Positions 47,957 through 56,475 of a stretch of 64,000 bases of DNA are shown piece by piece (within the stretch, counting starts at the first letter, position 1; every line of letters starts with the position of its first letter). Below the pieces are notes generated by a model. The model saw nothing but the letters and a program-made list of their open reading frames with translations. It was not told the DNA's origin and made no database searches. The position numbers and the translations under genes are program-made. This DNA is from Acidobacteriota bacterium (GTDB lineage: Bacteria; Acidobacteriota; Terriglobia; Bryobacterales; Bryobacteraceae), in the NCBI GenBank assembly GCA_016213775.1, contig JACQZR010000064.1, positions 1 to 64,000 of the forward strand. The letters are read 5' to 3'.

Positions 47957-48720
47957 GCGCACCGGACAACAACCTCCGTGATCTATACGAACTCTACGCG
48001 CTCGGTTTGTTGGAGGAGCCCGAGAAATCGCAAATCGAAGCCGAGCTGCAAGCAGCTTCGCCGGAGGCACGGAAACGTATGCGGGAGGCCCTGGAAAACA
48101 ACGCAATCCTGATGGCGAACGTCCCGCTGGTGGAGCCGCCTTCCACCCTCCGCAACCGCGTCCTGGCCGTGACAGGAGTCGAAAAGAAGAACCGCGCCTG
48201 GATGGCAGTGTTCGCCACCGCCTTCGCCGGACTCGCCGCCGCATTCTTCATTTACAGCGACGCGCGCAGCAAGGGTGTCGAAATCGAAAATGCCCGCGCG
48301 CTGTTGCAGCAGATGCAAGTGGAATCGGCGAAAACCAACAGCGAACTCGCCCGCGCCCGCCACGTCCTCAGCTTCCTCAACGCCGCCGAAACCAAAGTGG
48401 TTACTTTCGGACCCAAAGATCCGAAACCGCCTCGCGGACGCGTCCTGCTCCACCCCGACCGCGGAGTTCTCCTGATCGCCTCCAACCTGCCGCCGGCCCC
48501 CAGCGGCAAGATCTACGAGATGTGGATCATCCGCAAAAACGCCGCCGGCGCAATGGAAAAACCCGTCCCCGCCGGCCTCTTCCAGACCGACAACGCCGGC
48601 AACGGGATCCACCTCCAGGAAGGCGCGGTCCCACTCAACGCGATCATAGCCGTCACGCTCGAGCCCGAATCCGGCTCTTCGGAACCCACTACCACGCCCC
48701 TGTTCGCCGCGGGCGCCTGA
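47953..48720 (+). CDS. RskA-like anti-sigma factor
   Basis: Protein of 255 aa. N-terminal anti-sigma domain (LYELYALGLLEEPEKSQIEAEL), one transmembrane helix (AWMAVFATAFAGLAAAFFIYS, about residues 78-98), a coiled coil (ARALLQQMQVESAKTNSELARA) and the C-terminal RskA domain (LPPAPSGKIYEMWIIRK). It holds the ECF factor at the membrane until released by proteolysis. The start overlaps the sigma gene stop (ATGA). Confidence 0.9.
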   Translation: MSAPDNNLRDLYELYALGLLEEPEKSQIEAELQAASPEARKRMREALENNAILMANVPLVEPPSTLRNRVLAVTGVEKKNRAWMAVFATAFAGLAAAFFIYSDARSKGVEIENARALLQQMQVESAKTNSELARARHVLSFLNAAETKVVTFGPKDPKPPRGRVLLHPDRGVLLIASNLPPAPSGKIYEMWIIRKNAAGAMEKPVPAGLFQTDNAGNGIHLQEGAVPLNAIIAVTLEPESGSSEPTTTPLFAAGA

Positions 48721-48921
48721 TCAGCGCGCCGTTTCTGACGACATCCGGATTATGCCGCGTCCGACTCCAGCACCCTGGAACGATGAGGAAGGCGACGCGG
48801 CTGTCCGGCAAAGTTGATGAACCGCAAGATTCGCACTTCGCCGATGAGGCTATATCCGAGGCGCCCCCCGGATGGCCAGATAGCGATCGAGCGCTTGCCA
48901 CAAACCCGGGACGATGGGAGT

Positions 48922-49725
48922 TCAACCCTGCGCGAAAGAGTGGATGGTTCGGAGAGTGCTCATCAGACTTCCGAGCTTGTCGAGATGGAGAGCGTTAGCT
49001 CCGTCGGATAGCGCGCGCTCGGGGGCCTCGTGGACTTCCACGAACAGCGCGTCCACGCCAACCGCGACGGCAGCACGGGCCAGCGGCGCAATGAACTGCG
49101 GCTGACCACCGGAAGCAGTCCCGGCAGCGCCGGGCATCTGGACACTATGAGTCGCGTCAAAGACGACAGGGTATCCGGAAGCGCGCATGATGGCGAGTCC
49201 GCGCATGTCGACGACGAGGTTGTTGTATCCGAACGTTGTCCCGCGTTCGGTAAGGAGCACTTTGTTGTTGCCGGTGGATGCCACTTTGTCAGCGGCATGG
49301 TGGATATCCGCCGGGGAGACGAACTGCCCTTTCTTGATGTTGACCACGCGGCCCGTGCGGCCCGCGGCGATCAACAGATCGGTCTGCCGGCAAAGGAACG
49401 CCGGGATCTGAATGATGTCGGCTACCTCCGCCACAGCATCCACCTGGGGTGTTTCGTGAACGTCGGTCAGGATGGGGTGCCCTTTGGCTTTGACACTCGC
49501 AAGGATCCGCATGCCTTCGCGTAGTCCAGGTCCACGGTACGAGGCCACGCTGCTGCGATTGGCTTTGTCGAAACTGGCTTTGAATACGAACGGTCCGGCG
49601 ATGCGGTGAATCCCGTCCGCGAGGAAGTGCACGTGTTCCTCGCTTTCAATAACGCAGGGGCCGGCAATGAGCGCGAGCGGGGCGTTATCCCCGATCGAGA
49701 GCGACGGGGACAGATCGATCTTCAC
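48922..49725 (-). CDS. kdsA: 3-deoxy-8-phosphooctulonate (Kdo-8-P) synthase
   Basis: Protein of 267 aa that condenses arabinose-5-phosphate with PEP for lipopolysaccharide. Motifs: [79 protein letters not shown]. The gene overlaps pyrG by 41 bp and closes the operon kdsB-pyrG-kdsA. Its presence points to an outer membrane with Kdo. Confidence 0.95.
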   Translation of the reverse strand: MKIDLSPSLSIGDNAPLALIAGPCVIESEEHVHFLADGIHRIAGPFVFKASFDKANRSSVASYRGPGLREGMRILASVKAKGHPILTDVHETPQVDAVAEVADIIQIPAFLCRQTDLLIAAGRTGRVVNIKKGQFVSPADIHHAADKVASTGNNKVLLTERGTTFGYNNLVVDMRGLAIMRASGYPVVFDATHSVQMPGAAGTASGGQPQFIAPLARAAVAVGVDALFVEVHEAPERALSDGANALHLDKLGSLMSTLRTIHSFAQG

Positions 49726-51337
49726 GGGGCGCCTGGAAGACCTCCTTCTTGTGCCGGTAGACCGCGCCTATGAATGCGCGGAACAGGGGATGCGGCTCGA
49801 GCGGCTTCGATTTGAACTCGGGGTGGAACTGGCAGCCGAGATACCAGGGATGATCGGGCAGCTCGCAAATTTCGACGTACATTCCGTCGGGTGTCTGGCC
49901 GGAGAGCCGCAAGCCGTGGGCGGTGAGGATGCTCTCAAACTCGCGGTTGAATTCATAACGGTGGCGATGGCGCTCGCTGATTTCGGGCGCGCCGTAGGCT
50001 TCGCGGGCGAAGCTGCTTTCGGCGAGCTTGCAGGGGTAGGCACCGAGCCGCATGGTACCGCCGAGCTCATCGACGCCTTTCAGTTCGCGCAGCTTGTAAA
50101 TGACGCGGTGTGGAGTGGCGGGCTCGAATTCAGTGGAGTCGGCACTGGGGAGGCCGCAGACATTGCGGGCGAACTCGATCACCATGGTTTGCATGCCGAG
50201 ACAGATGCCGAAGTAGGGCACCTTGAATTCGCGCGCGTAGCGGATGGCGTGGAGCATACCGTCGATGCCCCGCTTGCCGAAGCCGCCGGGCACGAGAATG
50301 CCGTCGAAGGGCTGGAGTTTGCGGATGCATTCAGGCCAGGTGAGATCTTCGGCTTCCACCCATTCGATGTTGACCTTGACACCATGGGCGAGGCCGCCGT
50401 GAAGCAACGCTTCCTTGAGGCTCTTGTAGGCATCCTCGTAGGTGACGTACTTGCCGACGAGGGCGATGTTGACGCTGTCGATGGGATTGCGCATGCGCGT
50501 CAGCATGTTTGACCAACGGCGGAGGTCACGGGCAGCGGCGTCCATTTTGAATTGGCGGAGGATGAACTCGTCCACCTTCTGGTCGGCGAAAACGAGCGGG
50601 ATTTCGTAGACGCTGGAAACGTCGTTGGCGCAGATGACTGCTTCCACATCGACGTCGCAGAACATGGCGATCTTCTCTTTCACTTCCTGCTCGAAGGGGC
50701 GCTCGGCGCGGCAGATGAGGATATCGGGCTGAATACCGATGGCGCGCAGCTCCTTGACGCTGTGCTGGGTGGGCTTGGTCTTGAGCTCCTGCGCGGCGGC
50801 GATCCAGGGAACGAGGGTGACGTGGACGAAGATTGCGTTCTCGCGGCCCACTTCGTGGCGCATCTGGCGAATGGCTTCGAGGAACGGCAGCGATTCGATG
50901 TCGCCGACGGTGCCGCCGATTTCGACGATCACCACGTCGACGCCGGCAGACACGCGGCGCATGGCCGCCTTGATTTCGTTGGTGACGTGGGGGATTACCT
51001 GGACGGTTTTGCCGAGGTAGTCGCCGCGGCGCTCGCGGGTGATGATCTGCTCGTAGAGGCGTCCGCTGGTGAGGTTGTTGGCTTGGGTGAGAGGCGCGTG
51101 GGTGAAGCGTTCGTAGTGGCCGAGGTCGAGGTCGGTTTCGGCGCCATCATCGGTGACAAAGACTTCGCCGTGCTGGAAGGGACTCATGGTGCCGGGATCG
51201 ACGTTGAGGTAGGGATCGAACTTTTGCAGAGTCACGCGAAGGCCGCGGCTTTCAAGCAGGCAACCGATGGAAGCGGCGGCGATGCCCTTTCCCAGGGAAC
51301 TCACCACACCGCCGGTCACAAAAATATACTTCGTCAT
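49685..51337 (-). CDS. pyrG: CTP synthase
   Basis: Protein of 550 aa. The N-terminal synthase domain starts [30 protein letters not shown]; the C-terminal glutaminase contains [11 protein letters not shown] with the catalytic Cys and ends with [12 protein letters not shown]. It makes CTP from UTP. CTP is the co-substrate of KdsB, encoded just upstream, which explains the gene order. Confidence 0.97.
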   Translation of the reverse strand: MTKYIFVTGGVVSSLGKGIAAASIGCLLESRGLRVTLQKFDPYLNVDPGTMSPFQHGEVFVTDDGAETDLDLGHYERFTHAPLTQANNLTSGRLYEQIITRERRGDYLGKTVQVIPHVTNEIKAAMRRVSAGVDVVIVEIGGTVGDIESLPFLEAIRQMRHEVGRENAIFVHVTLVPWIAAAQELKTKPTQHSVKELRAIGIQPDILICRAERPFEQEVKEKIAMFCDVDVEAVICANDVSSVYEIPLVFADQKVDEFILRQFKMDAAARDLRRWSNMLTRMRNPIDSVNIALVGKYVTYEDAYKSLKEALLHGGLAHGVKVNIEWVEAEDLTWPECIRKLQPFDGILVPGGFGKRGIDGMLHAIRYAREFKVPYFGICLGMQTMVIEFARNVCGLPSADSTEFEPATPHRVIYKLRELKGVDELGGTMRLGAYPCKLAESSFAREAYGAPEISERHRHRYEFNREFESILTAHGLRLSGQTPDGMYVEICELPDHPWYLGCQFHPEFKSKPLEPHPLFRAFIGAVYRHKKEVFQAPREDRSVPVALDRG

Positions 51338-51373
51338 TCTCCCCCCTTCCGCTAACTCAATTATGTTCGGCAG

Positions 51374-52126
51374 CTACGGCAACATGGACGCAGTAAATAG
51401 CTTGGAGACTTTCTCGAGATCCTCAGGTGTGTCAACGCCGAGGGACTCATATTCGGTATCCATCACACGGATGCGATAGCCGTTTTCGAGGGCGCGGAGT
51501 TGCTCGAGGCGTTCGGCGTCCTCAAGGGGTCCGACGGGCAGTTGGGAATAGCTGAGCAGGAAATCGCGCCTGTACACGTAGAGGCCAATATGCTTGTAGT
51601 ATCCGGCGTTCTGACCCCTGTCGTAAGGGATAGGGGAACGCGAGAAATAGATGGCATTGCCGCTGCGATCGGTGACCACTTTCACGACGTTGGGATTGTT
51701 GATCTCGGAGCGGTCTTCAATTTTCTTTCGCAGAGTGGCCATCGGCGCATCGAAGTCATCGAGCAGGGCCAGAGTGGCGGCGTCGATGGCGGCTGGGTCG
51801 ATGAGCGGTTCGTCGCCCTGGATATTGACGATGATGGAGGCGGTGTCGGCGCTGGCCACTTCGGCCACGCGATCGGTACCGGAGAGGTGGTCGGCGCGGG
51901 TCATGCGCACGGTGGCGCGGAATTGCCGGGCGGTCTGATAGATGCGGTCGTCGTCAGTGGCAATGACTACATCGGTGAGATAACGCGCCTGAGCAGACCG
52001 CTCGTAGACGTGCTGGAGGATAGTTTTGCCGGCGAGAGTGGCGAGAGCTTTTCCTGGGAATCTGGAGGAAGCAAACCGGGCGGGAATGACGCCCAGAATT
52101 CTCTGCGGCACAAACAAGTGTAGCAT
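51374..52126 (-). CDS. kdsB: CMP-Kdo synthetase (3-deoxy-manno-octulosonate cytidylyltransferase)
   Basis: Protein of 250 aa. The nucleotidyltransferase start is VIPARFASSRFPGKAL, followed by DVVIATDDDRI, SGTDRVAEVA and VNIQGDEPLIDP. It activates Kdo with CTP for transfer to lipid A. First gene of the leftward kdsB-pyrG-kdsA unit. Confidence 0.95.
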   Translation of the reverse strand: MLHLFVPQRILGVIPARFASSRFPGKALATLAGKTILQHVYERSAQARYLTDVVIATDDDRIYQTARQFRATVRMTRADHLSGTDRVAEVASADTASIIVNIQGDEPLIDPAAIDAATLALLDDFDAPMATLRKKIEDRSEINNPNVVKVVTDRSGNAIYFSRSPIPYDRGQNAGYYKHIGLYVYRRDFLLSYSQLPVGPLEDAERLEQLRALENGYRIRVMDTEYESLGVDTPEDLEKVSKLFTASMLP

Positions 52127-52198
52127 GCGTTTTGGCGTGAGGAAATCCGTGAAATGAGGTTTCCGGGCACTCGTATGAAAAGAAGAGAATTTTTGTCT

Positions 52199-52525
52199 TC
52201 AGTCGGGAGGAATATCCACCACATAGTAGGTGTCCGGCCCGGCGGAGTTCACTGCAAGTGCGATACGGCGGACGTATCGCTGAACGATTCGCCATTGCGA
52301 GTTTCCGAGCACGATTACAGCAATCTTCCGGCCTTTGAGGTTCTGTTGAGCAGCGATGTTCTTGTCGGTGGTGAGGAGGAGTTCAAACCCTGCCCCCTCA
52401 GCGCTCCGTAGCAACTCACCGTTGGCCAGTCTGTCCCATCCAGCATCCTTGGCCTTTGTTACGGTATGGCCACCGAGAAATGGGATGAGCGGTGCGGGCG
52501 TCCCGTGGTCAAACAGAATTCGCAT
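52199..52525 (-). CDS. DUF5615 PIN-like protein
   Basis: Protein of 108 aa. MRILFDHGTPAPLIPFLGGHTV begins with the conserved Asp of the Mut7-C/PIN-like fold, and LLLTTDKNIAAQQNLKGRKIAVIVLG supplies the second acidic patch. It is preceded by and overlaps (17 bp) a DUF433 gene; the DUF433/DUF5615 pair is a predicted toxin-antitoxin module. Both genes are intact here, in contrast to the other three loci in the window. Confidence 0.82.
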   Translation of the reverse strand: MRILFDHGTPAPLIPFLGGHTVTKAKDAGWDRLANGELLRSAEGAGFELLLTTDKNIAAQQNLKGRKIAVIVLGNSQWRIVQRYVRRIALAVNSAGPDTYYVVDIPPD

Positions 52526-52784
52526 TGGCTAGGTCTGGCCCGATATTCTCGGAAGCTTGGTGCGGGGGAGGATCGAGACTTCGCGCCGCGAATTCCAGGA
52601 CATTGATAATTTGTTCCCGGGTCAAATCGAACCACTCCATGATGTCTTCGATAGTGGCCCCGGATTCGAAGTTCTCAAAGACGGTGGACACTGGCATGCG
52701 TGTGTCCTTGAAGACCCAAGCGCCACTCACTTTCCCCGGAATGCTCTCCACGGCGGGACACTGCGACCAATCGAGGTATGCCAT
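52509..52784 (-). CDS. DUF433 antitoxin-like protein
   Basis: Protein of 91 aa from ATG 52784 (GAGAGG upstream). VFKDTRMPVSTVFENFESGATIEDIMEWFDLTREQIINVLEFAARS is the DUF433 helical domain with its conserved GTRIPV-like turn (here DTRMPV). It is the presumed antitoxin of the DUF5615 protein that follows. The longer open frame toward 52928 runs into the neighbouring gene and is unlikely. Confidence 0.82.
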   Translation of the reverse strand: MAYLDWSQCPAVESIPGKVSGAWVFKDTRMPVSTVFENFESGATIEDIMEWFDLTREQIINVLEFAARSLDPPPHQASENIGPDLANANSV

Positions 52785-52855
52785 GAATCTGCCTCTCGTA
52801 CTATCGTATCGTGACAGCCAAGGCTCAGCGGGGGGTGCCACGCGCTCGCTGTCGC

Positions 52856-53677
52856 TCAGTTTGTCATGGGACGCGGAGTGGCGTTGCCTTCGGTCATTCC
52901 CATCGCCCATTTGACGGCCTCGAGCCACATCTGCTGGATGTCCTTGCGGTCCCAGACTTCCTCGCGATGGCCGAGCGCGGAGTAAAAGACCCGGCCCTTG
53001 CCGTAATTGCGTACCCAGGTGAGCGCGAAGTCCTTGTCCTTACGGTGGACGCCGTTCTTGTTGAGATCCACCTTGTCGCCGTCCATGCGCATGAGCACGC
53101 GGACACGGTCGCGAGAGTAGTCCTTGAACTGATAGATCTCATCCTTGAGCACGAATTGGGCGGGGAAGTGCTTTGTTGACGGATGCGTCTGATCCTCAAC
53201 GATGACGCTGGCGTCGATTTGATTCCAGGGGTGGAGGTCGAAGTAGCCGCCGATCATCTCACCGTACTCGGGCCACTTGTAGAGCGTGTCGGTGGCGGAA
53301 TGCGAACCGAGGAAGCCTTTGCCGTCGTCACGCACAAAGCTCAGGAGATCCTTCTTCTGCTGATCGGTGAGATCGATCTCGCCGGTAGTGTAGAAGAAGA
53401 CGGCATCGAAGTAATCGAGGTTCTTCGCGTTTCCTCCGATTTTCTCCTTGGTGAGTAACTGGGTGTCGGTTTTGATGTAAGTGTCCCAGAGGCCGGACTC
53501 CTGTCCGATCTTCCACAGCGTTGCCATGCCGTGGGATACGGAATCGTGCTGGAAACCTTTGCTGGCGCCGATGGCAAGCAGCCGTTTCTTTTTTGTGGCG
53601 GGCTGCTGGCCGGATGCGGGGAGGAAGGCGAGGGCAAGCGCGGCCGCTGCAATGAGTGAGTATTTGAGATAGCGCAT
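52856..53677 (-). CDS. Secreted ThuA-like protein
   Basis: Protein of 273 aa from ATG 53677 (GTG 53689 possible). Signal peptide MRYLKYSLIAAAALALAFLPASG; ThuA/glutamine-amidotransferase-like fold with KKRLLAIGASKGFQHDSVSHG, FDAVFFYTTGEIDLTDQQKKDL, GFLGSHSATDT and GRVFYSALGHREEVW. ThuA-like domains are frequent in planctomycetes and acidobacteria and linked to sugar use. It is divergent from another ThuA-like gene at 53804. Confidence 0.87.
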   Translation of the reverse strand: MRYLKYSLIAAAALALAFLPASGQQPATKKKRLLAIGASKGFQHDSVSHGMATLWKIGQESGLWDTYIKTDTQLLTKEKIGGNAKNLDYFDAVFFYTTGEIDLTDQQKKDLLSFVRDDGKGFLGSHSATDTLYKWPEYGEMIGGYFDLHPWNQIDASVIVEDQTHPSTKHFPAQFVLKDEIYQFKDYSRDRVRVLMRMDGDKVDLNKNGVHRKDKDFALTWVRNYGKGRVFYSALGHREEVWDRKDIQQMWLEAVKWAMGMTEGNATPRPMTN

Positions 53678-53803
53678 GATGACATCCACTCTTCTATGTT
53701 AACGCGCACAACGGAGTGCGGGCGCGAGCAATGTTGCGGGCTTGAGGAAGGTGCGCGCAGCACCCTGTGCGCTTTTATCACAATTTCGGATAAGATTGAG
53801 GAC

Positions 53804-54670
53804 ATGCAAGTCAGCCGGCGTTCCCTGCTTGGGGCGGGCCTCGCGCTCCCGCTCACACCGTCGCTTCTGGCCGCGTCGAAACATGTCGTGTTCGTATGCG
53901 GGGATCATGAGTATGGAGGCGAGTCGACGCTGCCGCTGTTGGCCGCGGAACTCACAAAAACTTACAAGCTGCAATGCACGGTTTTGAAGTCGCAGCCGGA
54001 TCAGAACGCGGAGGAGGACATCCCTGGTTTGGAGGCGCTCGCCAAAGCGGACCTTGCGGTGTTCTATTTGCGATGGCGGCGGCTGCCCGGGGATCAAGTG
54101 GCGCACATTGACGCCTACACCAAGTCCGGAAAACCGATGATGGGGTTCCGCACCACGTCGCACTCGTTCAACTACCCGAAGGGTCATCCGCTGATGGAGT
54201 GGAACCGGTGGGGTTCGGTGGCGCTTGGCACGCCGCCGGGATGGGGCGGCGATGGGCACACGCACTTCGGGCATCAGGCGAGCACCGACGTAACGGTGAT
54301 TCCCGAGGCCTCGAGGCACCCGATTCTCACGGGGGTGAATGCGTCATTCCACGTGCGCTCGTGGCTGTATCGAGTCCTGCCGAAGTGGCCGCCGCAGGAC
54401 GCGGAAAAGCTGCTGATGGGCAAGTGCATCAATCCGAACAAACCCGCGGAGGATAATCCGGTGGCGTGGACGTGGAAAAACCAGTACGGCGCGCGCACGT
54501 TCTACACGTCGATGGGGCATCCGGAAGACTTCAGCGTCGAGCCGTTCCAACGCCTGGTGATCAATGCGATTCACTGGTGTCTGAACCAGCCAGTGCCGAA
54601 GAAGTGGAGGGGTCCGCTTTCGATCAACGTACCCTACCGGGGAATGGTGAAAAGCGAGAAGAAGGGTTAG
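53804..54670 (+). CDS. TAT-exported ThuA-like protein
   Basis: Protein of 288 aa from ATG 53804. Twin-arginine signal (VSRRSLLGAGLALPLTPSLLAA), then HVVFVCGDHEYGGESTLPLLAAEL, ADLAVFYLRWRRLPGDQVAHID, GFRTTSHSFNYPKGHP and GARTFYTSMGHPEDF, matching ThuA-like folds. The upstream open frame is not likely translated. It overlaps the convergent phosphatidyltransferase gene by 4 bp. Confidence 0.87.
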   Translation: MQVSRRSLLGAGLALPLTPSLLAASKHVVFVCGDHEYGGESTLPLLAAELTKTYKLQCTVLKSQPDQNAEEDIPGLEALAKADLAVFYLRWRRLPGDQVAHIDAYTKSGKPMMGFRTTSHSFNYPKGHPLMEWNRWGSVALGTPPGWGGDGHTHFGHQASTDVTVIPEASRHPILTGVNASFHVRSWLYRVLPKWPPQDAEKLLMGKCINPNKPAEDNPVAWTWKNQYGARTFYTSMGHPEDFSVEPFQRLVINAIHWCLNQPVPKKWRGPLSINVPYRGMVKSEKKG

Positions 54671-55302
54671 CGCGAGATGCGTTCGGAATCGGGCACGGAG
54701 CGCAGTTGGGCGTCCTCCAGGCGCTGGGATTCCTGGTAGGTGTACAGCATGCGGTGGATGACGGTGATGTTGCCGAGCACGGCGATGATCCAGAGCACGG
54801 GCGCCATGCGATCGAATAGGCAGCCAATGATGACAAGGACGATACGTTCCGGCCGCTCCATGAAGCCGACCTTGCAGCGCGGGATGGTGTTCTCCGCACG
54901 CGAACGCGTGTAGCTGATCATCACCGAAGCCGTCATCACGATGGCGGTGAGGACGACGTAGAAATTGCGGTTGATGGCGGCGTAGTAGACCAGCAGGCCC
55001 ATTAGCAGGCCGAGGTCGGAGTAGCGGTCGAGCACCGAATCGAAGAAGCCGCCGAAACGCGTGACTTGTTTGGTCTCGCGGGCGACACGGCCGTCAACCA
55101 TATCGAAGATGCCGGCGCCAATGATCACCAGCCCGGCGGCGCGAAAGCGTCCGAAGGCGAGCAATACGGCGGCGCCGACGTTGATGAGTAGTCCGATGAA
55201 GGTGAGGACGTTCGGATGGATGCGGGACAGAGCCAAGCCCCGGACGATGAGGCGGATCAGATAATTGCAGGATTCGCCAATCCAACGGGTGTAGGTTGTC
55301 AT
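54667..55302 (-). CDS. CDP-alcohol phosphatidyltransferase
   Basis: Membrane enzyme of 211 aa with about five transmembrane segments. The catalytic motif D-x2-D-G-x2-A-R-x8-G-x3-D-x3-D is complete (FDMVDGRVARETKQVTRFG then GFFDSVLDRYSD). It transfers a phosphatidyl group from CDP-diacylglycerol to an alcohol, for example glycerol-3-phosphate or inositol; the acceptor cannot be read. The N-terminus resembles PgsA-like proteins. It lies 38 bp after greA. Confidence 0.88.
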   Translation of the reverse strand: MTTYTRWIGESCNYLIRLIVRGLALSRIHPNVLTFIGLLINVGAAVLLAFGRFRAAGLVIIGAGIFDMVDGRVARETKQVTRFGGFFDSVLDRYSDLGLLMGLLVYYAAINRNFYVVLTAIVMTASVMISYTRSRAENTIPRCKVGFMERPERIVLVIIGCLFDRMAPVLWIIAVLGNITVIHRMLYTYQESQRLEDAQLRSVPDSERISR

Positions 55303-55340
55303 ACTTCTGTCCTTTCGGTCAAACAGCCCCTCAGGAGATA

Positions 55341-55811
55341 TTACCCTATTTGATCGTGGATCGTGCTGAGCTCGAGGACTTCCACTTCCTTGAGACCGCC
55401 CGGGATCGCGATCTTGATTTCGTCTCCCACTTTCTTGCCCAAGAGGCCCTTGCCGATGGGGGAAGAAGTGGAGATTCTGCCGTTGTTCACGTCGGCTTCC
55501 TCACTGGTCACCAGCTTGTAGGTAATCTTGATGTCCTTTTGGAGGTCCAGGAGGACGACTGTGGAGCCGAGGCCGATGCGGTCGCGGGGGATCTTGGTCA
55601 TGTCCACCATGGAGAGTTCCCGCAGGCGCCCCTTAAGCTGGGCGAGACGGGAATCGACGAGACGCTGGCGTTCCTTGGCTGCGTGGTACTCGGCGTTTTC
55701 GCTGAGGTCTCCATGGCCGCGCGCTTTAAGGATTTCCTTCGGCAATTCGTTGCGCAGCTCGTATTCGAGAGCAACGATTTCTTCCTGCAGTTTCTTCTTC
55801 AGATCTTCCAT
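55341..55811 (-). CDS. greA: Transcription elongation factor GreA
   Basis: Protein of 156 aa. An N-terminal coiled coil with ARGHGDLSENAEYHAAKERQ carries the acidic tip that enters the RNA polymerase channel; the C-terminal FKBP-like domain includes ISTSSPIGKGLLGKKVGDEIKIAIPGG. It restarts stalled polymerase by stimulating RNA cleavage. Confidence 0.96.
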   Translation of the reverse strand: MEDLKKKLQEEIVALEYELRNELPKEILKARGHGDLSENAEYHAAKERQRLVDSRLAQLKGRLRELSMVDMTKIPRDRIGLGSTVVLLDLQKDIKITYKLVTSEEADVNNGRISTSSPIGKGLLGKKVGDEIKIAIPGGLKEVEVLELSTIHDQIG

Positions 55812-55890
55812 GATTGCGTTCGACCAAAGAGATGCCCCCTCGGGGCCTGCCTCCCATTATACCGTGACGAAGCGGGAGGTTGAGTCCCGC

Positions 55891-55930
55891 AAAAAAACTA
55901 AACCCTGCAGGCGTTTGACTGCCTGCAGGG
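55891..55930 (-). terminator. Rho-independent terminator of the repeat-peptide gene
   Basis: On the minus strand: stem CCCTGCAGGC/GCCTGCAGGG (55903-55930, 8-nt loop) followed by TTTAGTTTTTTT. It lies 37 bp after the stop of the gene at 55967, so that small gene is a monocistronic unit separate from greA. Confidence 0.8.
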
Positions 55931-55966
55931 CCAGAAAAAGACAACTTTTCGGATGAGAACGTCTAA

Positions 55967-56209
55967 CTAGTTCAGATCTTCCCACGGATTGGGGGGGAAA
56001 GTCGGGCCAGGTATGCTGTCGTCAGCGAACTGGAGGTCTTCCCACGGATTGGGCGGGAAAGTCGGTCCAGGTATGCTGTCGTCAGCAAACTGGAGGTCTT
56101 CCCAGGGATTCGGAGGGAAAGTCGGTCCAGGGACCGTGTCCGCAAAGCTCACTGCAGCCGCAGCCACAACGAGAATGCAGAGCGCGAAGAGACGAACAAA
56201 ACGAGACAT
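55967..56209 (-). CDS. Small secreted protein made of three 20-residue repeats
   Basis: Protein of 80 aa: signal peptide (residues 1-23, RFVRLFALCILVVAAAAVSFA) and then only three near-identical units. The shared core is PGPTFPPNPWEDL, at residues 27-39, 47-59 and 67-79, joined by QFADDSI linkers. The stretch FAD at the signal cleavage site recurs in both linkers. It has its own leader hairpin and a strong terminator. I do not recognise a family. It could be a peptide precursor cut between repeats, or a short structural protein. Confidence 0.75.
   Translation of the reverse strand: MSRFVRLFALCILVVAAAAVSFADTVPGPTFPPNPWEDLQFADDSIPGPTFPPNPWEDLQFADDSIPGPTFPPNPWEDLN
55971..56135 (-). repeat. 60-bp tandem repeat inside the small secreted gene
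   Basis: Units at 55981-56040 and 56041-56100 differ at only three bases; the third (from 56101) is more diverged and runs into the signal peptide coding region. The period is exactly 60 bp, that is 20 codons. Confidence 0.9.
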
Positions 56210-56245
56210 ATTGGAAACTCCGCAAAATGAATCTGAGCGGTTTAC

Positions 56246-56274
56246 CTAGCTGCCCTGACAGGCATTTATGCTAG
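56246..56274 (-). promoter_or_regulatory. Structured leader hairpin of the repeat-peptide gene
   Basis: CTAGC and GCTAG (5 bp) enclose a one-sided 5-nt bulge and a second stem TGCC/GGCA with a 6-nt loop. It lies 37-65 nt upstream of the ATG on the minus strand, within a 266-bp gap that otherwise holds no gene. A -35/-10-like pair (TTGCAT and GTATCC) further upstream is only a suggestion. Confidence 0.35.
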
Positions 56275-56475
56275 CCCAGCTAAGGTCGCCATAGTAAGGA
56301 TACTCTAGGTGTTTCACCGTATGCAAGCAAAAAAGTGCAGAACTGTAGCGGTGTGAGTACTATAGCAAGCGTCACATTGACGCCACGAGCCAGAAATCGT
56401 GGGGAAACTCAACACCGCGGGGGTGGATCGGAACGGAGAGGACGTGGGAGCGAACGGGAGAGTGGGGGGTGCGGC

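Noticed and set aside
48814-49011. Small frame between the anti-sigma gene and kdsA
   Set aside because: It overlaps kdsA on the opposite strand, has no ribosome site and no recognisable sequence.
55977-56135. 60-bp repeats taken as a CRISPR array
   Set aside because: The repeats are contiguous with no spacers and are in frame inside a signal-peptide-bearing gene. No CRISPR array is seen anywhere in the window despite the csm operon.
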